Assembly: GCF_026210795.1 (NCBI RefSeq)
Contig: NC_089431.1
Span: 2,728,001 to 2,792,000, forward strand
Length of the DNA: 64,000 nucleotides
Reading direction: 5' to 3'
From: Rhizophagus irregularis
Lineage: Eukaryota; Glomeromycota; Glomeromycetes; Glomerales; Glomeraceae
Part shown: piece after piece, positions 24,283 to 37,018 of the stretch
How the letters are laid out: every line of letters begins with the position of its first letter
Numbering within the stretch: position 1 is the first letter of the stretch
Made by a program: the position numbers and the translations under genes
The notes under the pieces: model-generated
Database searches by the model: none
Told to the model about the DNA's origin: nothing
The model's input: only the letters and a program-made list of their open reading frames with translations

Positions 24283-26613
24283 TAGGGTGTCCAGGATGGG
24301 TTGTCGTAATGGTCTAAAAATCGCGTGTGATTTTCACGATTTTATCGCGAAAATCGCGATTATAATTTTGGCCGAAATTAACATAATTTCGACCAGAATT
24401 AACATTAAAAAACTTACAATTTTTATTTTTATTATTTTATTTACAATTTTTCGTCTTTACAAAAATTTCATCTATAAACTATTCCCTAACTAGCAAATTA
24501 ATATCAATATTACCATTCAGATTAAAATAAAGAAAATTAAGCATTTTAATGCTTTCTTCTTTAAGCGCCACTCTTCTATCCGATAATATACTTTTGTAAC
24601 TAGAAAAACTACGTTCAATATCTACACCAGATACTGGTAACCATATATATCTCAAAGCTAATGAACTAAGTTCCGGTAATAAATGCGATTTACCTCGCCA
24701 ATATACATCTAAATTTTCAAATTCTTCAACAGATTTATTTAATCCACAGTAAATACCCCATTCTTGTATTAAAATATCCATAGGAAATTGAAATTCTTCA
24801 ATAATTCTATAGTCTCCCATATTATGATGTGCCGTATTGGACTGAATAAATCTTGGATCAAAGGATTGTATCGCTCTAAATAATGGTAAAGCTGGATGAT
24901 TAGATATATGTTTTTCACACTTTTCATAAGCCAACACAAAAGCCTTAGAAAATAATGAGATAAATGGTTCTCTATCATAATTTCTTTCATTGAAAATTTG
25001 TTCTATTTCATTTGAAACTGGAGGATTCCTTCTTCCTGATGAAAGAAAAGCTTGAAGGTTTATTATTCGTGAATAAACAAAGGGAGCTATAGCTTTGTTT
25101 CGTATTTTAAAGAATTCCAAATCATTAAACAATCTGAATAAAATTCAATAAATGATAAGTATAATAAAATTAATGAAGTTATAGCTAATAATTTATTTTC
25201 TTACCTGCCACAATTGTATGTAATAAAAAATATAAAAATTTCAACGTATGAAACATGATCATGATGTTCGCAAAAAGTCTGAAGATACCGGATAGCTTTT
25301 GAATCATGATTGATAGAATATTCTGTATTAATAAATGTAATTACATGAGGATATATAGGTTTGATCCAATATAAAAATGAAAACCAGGAGTTCCACCACG
25401 TTTTCACAGGTAATGGAGCTAAAGTAGGAGATTCAACATTATTTCGCAGTAAATGCTCCTTCCAACGAATTTTTCTTTGTGAATTATAAACAAAAATTGC
25501 TTTGAAATTAGAAACCAATCTGTCAACTAATTCAAATTTTTGAAAATCAATCCAAGTTTCACCAATTAGATTAAGGATGTGTGCCGAGGCGAACAATTGT
25601 GTTTCATTTTTGGTAAAAAAGGAGATAAATGGGAATATGCCAATTTCATATATGAAGCATTGTCAGATATAAAAAAAATAACGTTTTGATAGGGAATATT
25701 ATATAGATGAATTGTATCTATAACAAATTGAGAAATCATTGAGGCATTAACATTAGGTATAAAATTTGTTAGCTAATTTAGTTTGGTTATCAAAGCTAAA
25801 TAAAATATTAACAGCATTGAGCCACGACGGTCAGTAGTCTCATCAATTGTTAAGCAAATACTTTTGTTAACTATAACTGTCTTCAATTTTTGAAATTCTA
25901 TTTCATACGATAATGGAAGATATTTTTCACGAAGCTGATTTGCTTCAGTAATTAAGCCTCCTATAAAAATAAAAATGCAAATGGAAATAATTATATAAGT
26001 AAATTATTGTAATAAAGTAAAGTTAGTTTAATTTAAAATATAAAATTCATACCGTTTTTACAATATTTTAGTAAAAATGGTTTTAATTTTTCAATCTTCT
26101 CAAAGGAATATCTGCAGATGTGAAAGCAGCCACTACATCAGTATTAACTTTTCTCTTTCACTTATTGTATTTTCAAATGATGGTATAGTTCTTCGAATTG
26201 GCGAATTAATATCGGTAGTTTTATTCTTAAGGTGTTTTACTGTACGAAGATGTTTATCTACAATATCTTTTCTTTTATGTTCACTTTCCTGTATTGCAAA
26301 ATCGACACCACAGCACATTGCCTTGTACAATATAATTCTCTTGATACTCTGCACTTTGTAATGATAAACGTATATGCTGGAGCAACCTTTTATAGAAAAA
26401 AAAATTAGAACAAAAATGGTTAGGATTAGAAATTTTTTCGGCTAAAAAAAAAGATTTTATTGATTGTCCAATTGAAATCAATAAAGATTATCCAATCAAA
26501 TTAAAAAGTCGTGAAAATCGCAAATTTTTGTTAAAAATCGTGACCGTGATAAAATCGCAAAAAAATTGCCAAAATCGTGATAAAATCGTGATCAACCCAT
26601 CCTGGACACCCTA
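24283..26613 (-). mobile_element. hAT-superfamily DNA transposon, 2331 bp
   Basis: Both ends carry the same 21-bp terminal inverted repeat (TAGGGTGTCCAGGATGGGTT + G), and the exact 8-bp duplication CTTAGCGG flanks the element (24275-24282 and 26614-26621). Subterminal regions are rich in CGATTTTATCGCG-like words, typical transposase-binding material. The element carries one minus-strand transposase gene, which is broken. Perfect TIRs and TSDs suggest a relatively recent insertion or protection of the ends. Confidence 0.95.
24479..26481 (-). pseudogene. hAT transposase, frameshifted
   Basis: Recognisable parts in N- to C-terminal order: a BED zinc-finger half (VLWCRFCNTGK, near 26300) followed in another frame by its histidine half (DIVDKHLRTVKHLKNK); ADIPL...KLKPFLLKYCKNG; then SICLTIDETTD (about 25830-25870), which holds the first catalytic Asp; ISDNASYMK with the second Asp; AHILNLIGE; and an intact C-terminal exon (24479-25133) with the hAT dimerisation domain (LLPELSSLALRYIWLPVSGV, ERSFSSYKSILSDRR). 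A normal 71-bp intron (25134-25204, GTAAGA...TTCAG) joins NCGR to LFNDLEFF. At least three frame changes or stops interrupt the N-terminal and RNase-H parts, so the enzyme is dead. The family call rests on the DETTD and dimerisation motifs. Confidence 0.9.
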
Positions 26614-26829
26614 CTTAGCGGTAAGATCATCTCTCTACGATTAATATTGGCGAAGTTATGATACAATAAAGTTTTAAGTATAATTCTGGCTAAAATTATG
26701 TTAATTTTTGGCCGGAATTATGATATACAAATATAAGAAATTTTTTATATAGTCGCATCTCTTTATAATCGCAAATATGGATGTCCCAAATGTGTGACTA
26801 TAAAGAGATTGACTATATCTTGATATATA

Positions 26830-27130
26830 TAATTTTAGAAAGATTTTATACAAAAATATCAATAGTTTAATACTTTTCTCTAATAGAATTTTAAAATAAC
26901 TCTATAATTAGCAAATAAATAATTGTTAAATTTTTTACTAATTCTGTAATTTTATTAAAAAAGAAAAACTTTACTTTTTTTAACAATACTAATCAATTAT
27001 TACTATTATTATTGAAAATATTTTTAATAAAGTTGTATAGTTGTTACAATTATTTATACTATTATTATTTTTACAAATCATAATATTTTTTAGTCATTAT
27101 ATATATATTAATTAATTCTATATAAGGTAT
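26830..27130. other. AT-rich intergenic DNA
   Basis: No feature is seen besides short ATT/TAT repeats. Confidence 0.3.
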
Positions 27131-27136
27131 AAAGCT

Positions 27137-27324
27137 AATACCGTAAAGTCCTGATTATAAGTACTTCCTGAATATAAGCATCCCCAGATTTTTATATTAC
27201 CCGAAAGTAAGCACCCTTGACCAACACTATGATAATTTTGGCCAATACTACAATATACTAAATATATAAATTTACCCAAATATAAGCAAAAAAAGGTTGC
27301 TTATATTTGGGACTTTACAGTATT
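27137..27324. mobile_element. 188-bp MITE
   Basis: Ends AATACCGTAAAGTCC and GGACTTTACAGTATT are inverse copies with one mismatch, flanked by TA-containing sequence. Subterminal TATAAGTA/TATAAGCA words recur and are mirrored (GCTTATATTTGGG). It is too short to encode protein. Confidence 0.75.
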
Positions 27325-27444
27325 TATTTTTTTTATTTAGAATTCAAAAATTTTATTAAGTGAAGAAACCTTTTTCCTTTTTTAAAATACTTAAATAATT
27401 AAATCCTATAACTTTTCTTAGGCTTTTTCGAATAAATAACTTCT

Positions 27445-27721
27445 ACGCTGGTAAAAAAATGGTCTATCTACATAGCATATCCTACACGTATCTTACAATA
27501 TATCGAATGCTCGAAATGTAGAAAATCAAATACATACATATAAACGTACGCATATCGTGCTATATATATAGTATACCTATCAGGTACCTGATATATGTAT
27601 GATATATATATTAGTACCTGATATGTGTATGATATGTGTATTATGTGTATGATTTTCTACATTTTCAGCATCTACATGCTGTAAGATAAAAGGTAGTGAT
27701 AAATCATTTTTTTACCAGTGT
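27445..27721. mobile_element. 277-bp MITE with GCTGGTAAAAAAATG ends
   Basis: Left ACGCTGGTAAAAAAATG and right CATTTTTTTACCAGTGT are inverse copies with one mismatch. The interior has mirrored words (CTACATAGCAT / AGCATCTACATGCTG; GTAGAAAATCA / TGATTTTCTAC) and GATATATGTATGATAT-type repeats. Confidence 0.7.
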
Positions 27722-29870
27722 CTGATGAAGCCATACAAACTTGATTTTATGGTTTTCATAATATAAAAATTTCATCAATAACCCGGTAACCCGGCTTTTA
27801 ATTTTTTTTTTCAAAAATTTTATATGCGAAATTTTTTTTTAATTTTTAAAAAATTCTCACCCAGCATAGTAATAATATAAAAATTTTTTTTTAAGACTTA
27901 ACAAAACTGATCCGGCCGGACTATGAAAACCATTTTTACTACTTTGTGTCGCCTAATTTGCACTTCCTATATTTTTTTTTGTTGGCTATTTTACTATCAT
28001 ACTTTATAAACTTTTGATTAATTTTACTAAAATGAGGTTATTATAAATTTACAGACAATTATAAATAGTTTTTAACAAAAAATCAAAAAAAGAAAGTGAT
28101 ATAAACCTTCTTTCATATAATACTAAAGATTAAATAAAAATAAAAGAATGGAATTCTAAAATATTTTTTTAAATAAAATATGTATTTTACTATAATACTT
28201 TAATAAATAATTAAATAAATCCACTTATAGTATTATAAAAGAAATAAGTATAAAAGGAAAGCATCTATATAATCATTAGATTATAAAATTACTATTAGAT
28301 TAAAGAAATACCATTACTGTTAAATTATAAAATTACTGTTAAATTGTATTATTATCTATTATAATATAATAGGAATTAAACTAAAAAGTTGTAAAATAAA
28401 GTGTTACCAGTAAATTATAAAATTATTATATATTAAATTATATAATTAAGTTATAAAGTCACTATTAGATTATATATTTAAATTATGAAGTTACTATTAA
28501 ATTATAAAGTTATTATTAAATTAGAAGAACCATTGATTGTAAAATTACTATTAAATTATAAAATTACTTAAAATTACCTTTATAATCTAATCTAAATTAC
28601 TAGTAATTTTTTAATATAATTATATTAAAAATTACCAGTGAAGCAGTGATTATTTTTAAACTTTTTAAAATAATATTAGTATATAAAATATATTTAAATT
28701 TTATTAATAAATTTTCTAAAATTTAAATTATTTATAAACTTATAAAAATTTTAAATTCAAATTTTTTAAATTTTTAATAAATTTTATAAATATCAGGAAT
28801 TATTATTAATTAATTGGTTAAATTAATTAAATTAATTGTCTGAAATATATAAGGTTGCGAGTGAAACCTATAGTAAACACGAAACTTGACAAAACTATAT
28901 TAAAATATTAATAAAATTTTGGCAAAACTGAGGTTTAGACGTTTTGCCAAATTCAAAAACCAGTTTAGCTCCATTCTATTCAAATCATACATGTGTTATC
29001 TGTCTATATGTGTATATGATTAATAAAATCTTAGGATCAGGTATAATCTTAAATTTATTTATATGTATAATACTTTTTGTTTATATCCTCTAATTTAAAA
29101 TTTCTTAAAAAAAATTTTTATGTCCTTTAAAATTTCTTAATATTTCTTAAGTTTTTTATGCCATTCAAAAAATAACAAATAAATTTTTTAATTTCTTATA
29201 TAATTTTTACATGTTTTTTATGTTTTTTAATTTGTATTTATTTTTAAAATAAAAATCAAAATAAAAATAAATAAAAAATAAAAAAATAAACCAATTAATT
29301 TCAAAAATAGCACTGAGTTTTTAATTGTTGTGTTGTTGATTTTTTACATTTTATAGTTTATAGTTTAAATTTATGGGCATATGATTTATAATGCTTCAAA
29401 TGCATCAATGGTTACTATTTTCTAGTCAATTAACCAATTTTAAAATATTTTAATTGATTGATTTGATTTTTAACAATAATTTATTAAATTGATAATATTT
29501 TGTCTTAATATAAAAGTCTTTAGTTATATTTTTCAATAATTTAATAGTAATTATTTATTAATAATATAAATATAATTTCTTTTAATAAAAGTCTTATTTT
29601 ATTATTCCAAATAGTATATTTATTATTAAATTAAAATTTTAAACTTTCTGGTTTTTTTTTACATTAATATAAAAAGTTAATAAATCTAATATATCTAATT
29701 ACATATTTTAATACAAAAAATAAATTTATATTAAATAATATTCTATATATTTTTTAGTTTTTTTATAAGTGTTTTTAATATTTATGTTTAATTTTAAAAA
29801 TATTTTTCTTTTATAAAAAATTTCTATGCAAAAAATTTTTTTAAAGAATATAAAAATTTTAAGAAATAAT
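27722..29870. other. AT-rich region with low-complexity TTAAATTATAAAATTACT repeats
   Basis: Between about 28270 and 28600 the sequence is a degenerate array of roughly 20-bp units (AAATTATAAAATTACTATTA and variants). Near 28850-28970 a decayed sequence with GGTTGCGAGTGAAACC and TTTTGGCAAAACTGAGG resembles the GCCGAAAC MITE at 24057. No gene is supported. Confidence 0.4.
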
Positions 29871-29872
29871 TA

Positions 29873-30047
29873 CAGTCAGATCTCTAACTGCACTTTCTAT
29901 AATTGCACTCATACACCCTCTGGTTTGGTCTCAAGTTTATATGATCTCTAATTATTTTACCTCTATAAATGCACACTCTCTTAAATGTACTATTTTGAAA
30001 ATTATGCATATGGTTTCAAGGGATGTGCAATTATGGAGGTCTGACTG
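29873..30047. mobile_element. 175-bp pogo-like MITE
   Basis: The ends CAGTCAGATCTC and GAGGTCTGACTG are inverse copies with one mismatch, flanked by the TA dinucleotide on both sides. Internal TAATTGCAC / GTGCAATTA words extend the inverted repeat. It is related in end sequence and target to the larger element at 23289. Confidence 0.85.
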
Positions 30048-30675
30048 TATTTTAAATTAATATTTTATTATCAAAAGAACATTTATTATTAAAATTATAA
30101 GTTTCAGCAAGATTTTACTATAATTTTGGCAGAATTTTGCAGTTTATCATTTATAATACTTTTTTGTTAAATTTTATTTTCACTAGAATTAGCATTATAC
30201 CAATTTGCTAAAATCTTAAAAAAAAAAATAGATTAACCATCTGTCAGCTTATAATTTATATTAAATGAAAATTATTGTTACTTTAAAATATAAAAGCGCA
30301 TCCAATTCTTTGATAAAGTAGTTTAGGCCGAGATATCACATAGAAACTAACAACCATCATTTCCTGCAACGATTTAATTTAAGTTATTTAACACGTATTA
30401 GGAAAATCAGACGTCTGGAGAAATATTGGAGTAATTTCTTCGATACTTTCCTGCATAACTTTGTTAACGTTAATCCATATATCAATTCTGTACTCGTTAA
30501 AAGCATTTTCTTCTTATGCTCTATTATTTCTATTATTTCTCAATAATTACAATATACAGTACATGGATTTCTATAGAATTGTACTTTTTTTTATTTAACA
30601 TTTGTCCAACAACATAATATAAAAAAAAAGAAACAGAAATAATAAATAAAATGTTTTAAAGAAAATATGAAATAT

Positions 30676-31996
30676 CTAGTAATTTCTAATTTGACACGAT
30701 AAATTGTCGTTTTCTAATTCTTTTGTTATTTCATTTTCTTCAGACTTGATAGTTTTATTTTTTTCGGAGTTAATACTCTTAAGAGTAGAAACTATTTCCG
30801 AAATATCTGGCCTGTCCTTTGGTTCAAATTCCCAGCATTCTATATAAAATATATAAAGATTAGATATGTATTTTACAAAAAAAATAATATACTGTTTATC
30901 TTTACTAATTTTTATACTTACTTTGATAAAGCTCAACATATTCATCGTTTGTTTCTTTAATAGGAATTTCTCTTTTACCATTTATAATGCAGATTTTTAG
31001 AACATCGTCATCAGTCTCAGATTCGAAAGGTAGTTTGCAACTTGTTAATTGCCATAATAATACCGCTAAGCTATATATATCAGATTTTTTGGTTAAATCA
31101 TACGAATGATCCTTAAGAATTTTTGGATCCATGTACCGCATTACGCCATATGGTTTTTCTTTTTTGTTGATAACCGATCCGTGTAAACGTGAACATCCAA
31201 AATCTGCTATTTTTATCGTACGTTGATGTATTAAGACATTGCTGGGATGCTAAAAAAAAAATGTATTAATTATAATAAACACAAAATTATGAAAACGAAT
31301 ATATATTAAAAAATTTATTGACTTACAAGATCCCCATGTATAATTTCATTATCATGTAGACATAAAATCGCACTTGCCATTTCATTAGCAAATTTCATTT
31401 GATCTTGCCACTTAAACGTCGTAATATTATTCTTTAAATATTTTCCTAATGTTCCACTATCTGCATATTCCAGAACGAGCGAATAATTTGGTTCATCTAA
31501 TAAATATACAATACTTTTAAGTATTTGTTGATAACATGTCTCCAGTTCCTTCAGAACGATTTGTTCCATTTGCGGGGTAAAACTAATGGCAACTATATTC
31601 TAAATTCATTATTTTACCTTTGAATTTCGTAACTCCATAAATTTTGATTATATTTGGATGCCGATTAACCATTCCCATTAAATAAACCTAAAATTAATAG
31701 AGCTATAATTTATCTACATGTCATATATTTATGTAACAAAAATTACAAAATTAAACCTCATTAATAATGATCTCTTTCATATCTCTCATAGAATCATTGC
31801 GAAATCTTTTAATAACATGTATTGTTAATGTATTCTTCCAATTTGCAGTATAAACTGTAGCAGATCCTCCAGAGCCAATAGTCACAGGAAGAATATCAAG
31901 TTCTCGAGGGTCATAATAATTTATTATTTGTGATATCTTGTCATCCAATAATATCTTTAGAGTATTTTTGGTATCACCGTCTTCGAGGTACAGCTG
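30676..31996 (-). CDS. TKL-like protein kinase, HGD variant, uncertain start (about 323 aa, 5 exons)
   Basis: Exons (minus) 31996-31757, 31687-31618, 31496-31327, 31249-30922 and 30839-30676 join in phase. Domains in order: glycine loop GSGGSATVY, the VAIK-equivalent HVIKRF keeping the lysine, hinge LVLEYADSGTL, catalytic loop IIHGDLHPSNVL with Gly in place of the usual Arg of HRD, IADFGCS with an intact DFG, an RYMDP activation-segment end, KSDIYSLAVLLWQL, and CWEFEPKDRPD. The tail is Lys/Glu-rich. HGD kinases remain chemically plausible, since the catalytic Asp is kept. The start is a problem: an ATG at 32038 in the same frame is separated from the kinase by a TAA (31997-31999), and no other Met precedes the glycine loop. 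It is either a nonsense-mutated copy or has an unseen upstream exon. Confidence 0.75.
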
Positions 31997-32230
31997 TTAC
32001 AATGATGTCATTGATGGCGTTTTGTTGCATTTAATCATAATGGGTGGTGCTATATAGTTAGCCCAGGGGTAAAAAAAAAAACCATTTTTATGGCGCAGTA
32101 TTCGGATTTTGGTGACTGTTGTCTCTTTGTGAACCCTAAATTTTTAACAATTTTTACCAGCGAAATAAAGGAATGTTTTGGTATCGAACATAAATAAAAG
32201 AAATAGAAAATTAGATATTTTCAATACTGA
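31997..32230. other. 5' flank of the HGD kinase
   Basis: The only notable item is the short open segment from ATG 32038 to the TAA at 31997-31999, in frame with the kinase. The rest shows no feature. Confidence 0.3.
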
Positions 32231-32253
32231 AATATGGCCAAAATAAATACTTG

Positions 32254-32529
32254 TTATTCCATGGGTATCAATGAATAAGTGAAATATTCACCGATGCCTT
32301 GGGGGCCCTCCCGAAGGGAGGGGTATTTATTAGATACCCATGGAATAATAGGTTTATCTCATTGTATACACCGATGGATTTTATACTCGTATGGGGCCGT
32401 TGCATACATAGTAATGGGAATCAAACACTATTAAATTATCACATGCAAACGAACATATCCGCCGATATGTTTTTTATACTTTTTTTATACCGGTGGAATA
32501 ATTTACAAAAAAATCCATCGGTGTATACA
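32254..32529. repeat. Composite foldback/hairpin cluster
   Basis: Three stems are visible. TTATTCCATGGGTATC (32254-32269) pairs with its exact inverse at 32333-32348. Between them is the perfect GC stem CCCTCCC-gaa-GGGAGGG (32306-32322). A second pair, TGTATACACCGATGGATTTT (32363-32382), is exactly inverted at 32510-32529. ACCGATGG-like words recur throughout. This looks like a small foldback element upstream of the HGD kinase. Confidence 0.8.
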
Positions 32530-32549
32530 TAATACTGATGGGATAAAAG

Positions 32550-35500
32550 ATTATTATTCGTTCAAAACTGAATACAGTGAATACAACGACCTTTATATAA
32601 CTAACTTTTTTCTTAATTTTTTATAAGTTCGGTGTATAAAACTTAGAAGAAAGAGAAAATGAAAACAAAAAAGCGAAAGTTATGTGTAGTGGTATATAAA
32701 TATTTATGGCCGCATAATATTGCATGACCCCTTAAAAATACATAGCACTCCCTAAATTACACAGTGCTTTAATAAACATATAATTTAGGAAAATATTTTA
32801 TAATTTTGGCCAAAATTTATATCATATAAAAATTATAATTCCAATTATAAATTATGCAGTAATTCCTTACGATTAATCATAAAAAGTGACTACTCTGTAA
32901 CAGAAATGCAACGATAAAGACGAATAACGTGAATTATTGCGACCAATATTACTTATTTACGTTAACTATTCTCATCTTACACGTGGGGAGTTAGAAAGGT
33001 AATATCTTTTTAATGAGTCTGAGAATGCAGGTTTAATTAAAGTTGTATCATCCTAATACGGTTCGTATTTCCTTGTTTACAAGAAACTATCTGACTGTCC
33101 TTTCTGTTCTGAGCATTAGTTTATATAAAGAAACACAAAGCAATAATTTTAAGGATGCTATGAAGAACGTTATCTTCAGAAATCAAGACACGTAAATTAC
33201 GTGAACATTCCAAAAGAATACACTTCAGGGATATGTTCTGGTAATAATTTGATGTGATTAAAATTCTCACATTACCTGAAGTATAGTGAAACTACTAATT
33301 AATGAATTAATGAGTATAATATACAACGAAGTAAATTTATTACCTACGCTAGTTACGCTAGCCACACCGTAATTTTGAATAAAGTTAGAGTAATTAACAA
33401 CGATTCTCTTGTTATTTCTACCATGGCAAATAATTAAAAGGGATGTGAGATCTGAATTATTCATATGAAAAGATCATATTCAGCCGTAACGCCACAATCA
33501 ATGGCTGAAGTCAAGGGACGTAAAATTCACTAGAATCTTATACCACTGTAATAATGTAGTAATTGTTAGTAACAGCCAACAGGTAATTTATTAATTAATT
33601 AATTATCGTAGTAAATGTTAATAATGTAATAAATGTTAGTAATGGATAATTTATTTATTAATTAATTATCATGGTATTGCAATCCGCCCATATATGGCTC
33701 CTAAATTGATTTTTTTAAAAAATGTGATTTCGCTATTTATATATTAATTTTATAATTTTGACTCCATAGTGTTTATTATTTTTGAAATATTTATTTATAT
33801 AATTTCGGGATTATGTTTGTAATATTTTTTTTATATAAAATTTCGGGATTATTTGAAATATTTTTTATATAATTTCGGGATTATTTTTGAAATATTTTTT
33901 ATATAAAAAAATTTTAAAATAATTATAGAATTCAAATAATTTCGGATATAATTTCGGCTATTAAGTAAATATGGAAGATAATTTCGGGATTTCGGGATTT
34001 CGGCGAAACGATGAAATCGAAATCAATGTTACCATGATCGAATCGGATAACCGACGGATAAACCGCAGAAATTCGCGAGGATTTTTATAATATTGCCATG
34101 ACGGATAGACGGATTGCTTGTTTGATGCTTTGAATCCAAAAAAAAAAAATAATAATAATAAAATTTTATTAATAAATTTTAACACTACAATTTCATTAGT
34201 ACAAATCTTTAATTAATGTTGATTATCGCCGATCTTAAAAAAAAATGGTATAGGATTACTAATCTTTGAAAATTAATTGGTCAAATCTAATTTAATACGG
34301 TTAAAGTCTATTCCGCACAACAATGCTGAAAAAAAAACACAAAATGATTAACAAGACGGTTCTTTGGGGATTGATTTTACAGATTTACGATTTTATGGGT
34401 TCAACAAATTCCAAAAAAGAAGATTTACAGCATTTACATAGAGAAGGTTTTTCGATTCCAAGAACTTAATTTTGGAACTGTTTATCTTTATCATGAATCT
34501 CGAATTAGATTCACTTAGAGTGAAAAATGTATGGAAATCCTATTATTGATTTGATAAAGATTTGTAAAATTTTATTAATAATAATATCAAAAAAAAAATC
34601 CTATTGTATAAAACTGCACCTATGATTAGTTTTTGAAAAATGTTCATGCATGAATTTCAAAATAAGTTCAAGTTTATCCTGAATCGACATTAACCATTTT
34701 AAGAAATGCCGATACCAAAATATTGTAAAATAAAGAATTTAAGAAAAATTCGATAGAAATAATATTTGTTTTAACTTGTTATAAGGTAGTTTCTTCAGTT
34801 ATTGATTGAAAAAGGCTTAATTTCATGAACGTATGCTGCTTTGTTAAAGAAACTTTTATTGATAATATCATGCTTTCAACCGTAGGTTTCGCAACTTCTA
34901 AGATTGACACTTTAAAAAAAAAAATTGGGGTAAAATCGTAAAAATCATGTCATATAACTAAAAATTTATAATTATGGGAGAAATCGTAAAAATCATGACA
35001 TATATTATAAATTTATAGTAGCGAATTTCTTGAGAAAATGATATTATTTGTTATTTTTTAAGATTGACACTGTCGATATATTAAAAATTGGGGTGAACTC
35101 TAAAAATCATGCCATAACTAAAAAGTGGTATGATATCAATTCATAAAATTTAGGTTTAATTTAAGATGAATTTTCCCTGATTAGAAATGGAACTAATAAT
35201 GAATAAAGACAAGCACCATAATTTATTGGTCTAACATAATCAACAATTATCCGTATGAGTAGATTTACCAAAGCATAATATTATTTTTAGAATATCGATG
35301 GCATATGTTAGGATGATCATAATATTCTAACTAGAAAGAATAATACATTTTATATAATATTTGGCGCAGTCAAATATCTTTCAATAAAGAAAAATATAGT
35401 TTAATTTATGCATTCAAAATTGATGTCAAAAGATCTAATTATAGAGTTCATAGACAATAATTAATTAATTAAAAAAAAAAAAGATCAGAAGGTAATAAAT

Positions 35501-37018
35501 AATATATAATATATTGTAATTTTCGTAAATTTTCATAAATTTCATATTTTTTGTTATTGTTTATGGTTACATAAAATAAATATATCGATTTCATTGTAAA
35601 TACCAAATACTATGAATGTAATAATGAATATTAGATTTATATTTGTTATACATGCATTACATATATTACATATATTACATATATTACATATGTTTATTTT
35701 TTCTCTATTTTTAAAGATCTTCAAGTCTAAACCCAGGTTGGGCTTCATAAATATTTAAAAACATTTCTTGAAGAATTCTGAAATATTTTTTGAAATACGT
35801 CAAAAAATATTGTGTATTCCAATATGATTAACCAGAACAAGAAAGTGAACGACATTTTAGATCATGTTCTTTCCTATTTAGTTAGTTGATACAATTTATT
35901 TACGCTAAACATATAAAGATTTTCCCGATGATTTCATTTTCAAAAATAAATTATTAATTTTTATAATGAATGTCAAAAATTAGAAATTCCACAAGTCGAC
36001 ATTTATGATTATATTATTAAAAAATAATTATTATTTCTAAACTCATTCTAATTATAGTGTAATATGTAAGTGATCAAATTATTATGAATTATTCATGCTT
36101 CGTTTCGTTATTTTTATATATTCATTTTTAATTTTCCTTTTTTATATAACATGAGTACATGACCATATTTTACTATATTTTAAATATAATATTAATATAA
36201 TAATCAAAATTATTCCCATTTAAAAAGAATCTAACTACCATAATATTAAAATATTGTAATTCAGGGTATTGTTGATTTTGAAATCATCTTTATTTCATTG
36301 ACAAAGAGTATCAAAGAGTATAAAAGTGTTCTAAAGTCTAAAATTAAAAAAAAATTAAAGAGAAAACGATGTTCTAAATTAATGATACTCATTTGAGCTC
36401 CTAATCGAGAATTTCGTTGATGATGATCAAACGCGGCCGTGTATTACAAAAATCTCCACTCTTACTTTTCCAAATAAGGTACATAATACTACAATACTTA
36501 CTCAAGGAATAATATATAATATGTAAATGACGCAGCAAATTTTCCGACTACAAGGGTTTTTTCTGTTACACATTATCTATCAAAAAATTTTTGTTTCCCA
36601 AATATATATAACTTATTATTTTTTCTTTTGTCGTTTAGCTTTTGTTTATTTTGTTTCAAAAAAAAAATCAAATTTCTTTCCTTTATAAGATCCTTACGTT
36701 TTAAAAGAAAAAAGAAAAATTCTTTTTGAATTGTCTTTTTTGATTTTTCTCAAACAATTTAACTTGCAACTTGTTTGGGTCTATAAATAGTTATAGTAAA
36801 TAAGGATCGTAATTCATTTTTTTTTTTTATATAAAAAAAACTTCTTATCCTTTTATTTAATCATTGTAATTATTATTGTCATATATCGGGGGATATTTTT
36901 TATGGAGAGAAAAAGTTGCTGAAGAAGAGAAATTTTCTTTCTCGTATTGTACTGTATATTATAATAAATAAATATATAAAAAGTATTTTAATTAATTAAT
37001 TTTTATTAAAAAAAAAAA
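32550..37018. other. Intergenic DNA with several short tandem repeats
   Basis: No gene is supported. Repeats seen: a roughly 80-bp duplication with TTAATTAATTAATTATC (33590-33670), TATAATTTCGGGATTATT units (33780-33960), a segment starting AAGATTGACACT repeated about 160 bp apart (34899 and 35060), and a TACATAT microsatellite (about 35655-35690). The AATTTCGGGATTTCGG words at 33950-34020 are the inverse of the CCGAAATCCGAAAT words at 41660-41840. Confidence 0.4.

Larger units (their letters stand above)
23289..26815. mobile_element. CAGTCA-type TIR element (pogo/Tigger-like MITE) containing nested insertions
   Basis: The left end CAGTCAACTCCCTCTATAGTC is mirrored at the right end by GACTATAAAGAGATTGACTA, flanked by TA on both sides as expected for Tc1/mariner-pogo elements. 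Without the nested insertions the element is about 1.0 kb and codes for nothing evident, so it is non-autonomous. Inside are four hairpin-satellite units, a 222-bp MITE and a 2.3-kb hAT element. The superfamily is inferred from the TIR and TA target only. Confidence 0.7.

Noticed and set aside
24062..24493. 143-codon plus-strand frame
   Set aside because: It runs through the MITE, across the hAT terminal repeat and into the antisense of the transposase; a chance frame from the GCCGAAAC repeat.
31315..31569. Extra kinase exon sequence MEQIVLKELETCYQQILKSI before DEPNYSL
   Set aside because: It belongs to intron 2: a TTTATTAG acceptor at 31497 joins KFK to DEPNYSLVLEYA in phase and matches kinase spacing.
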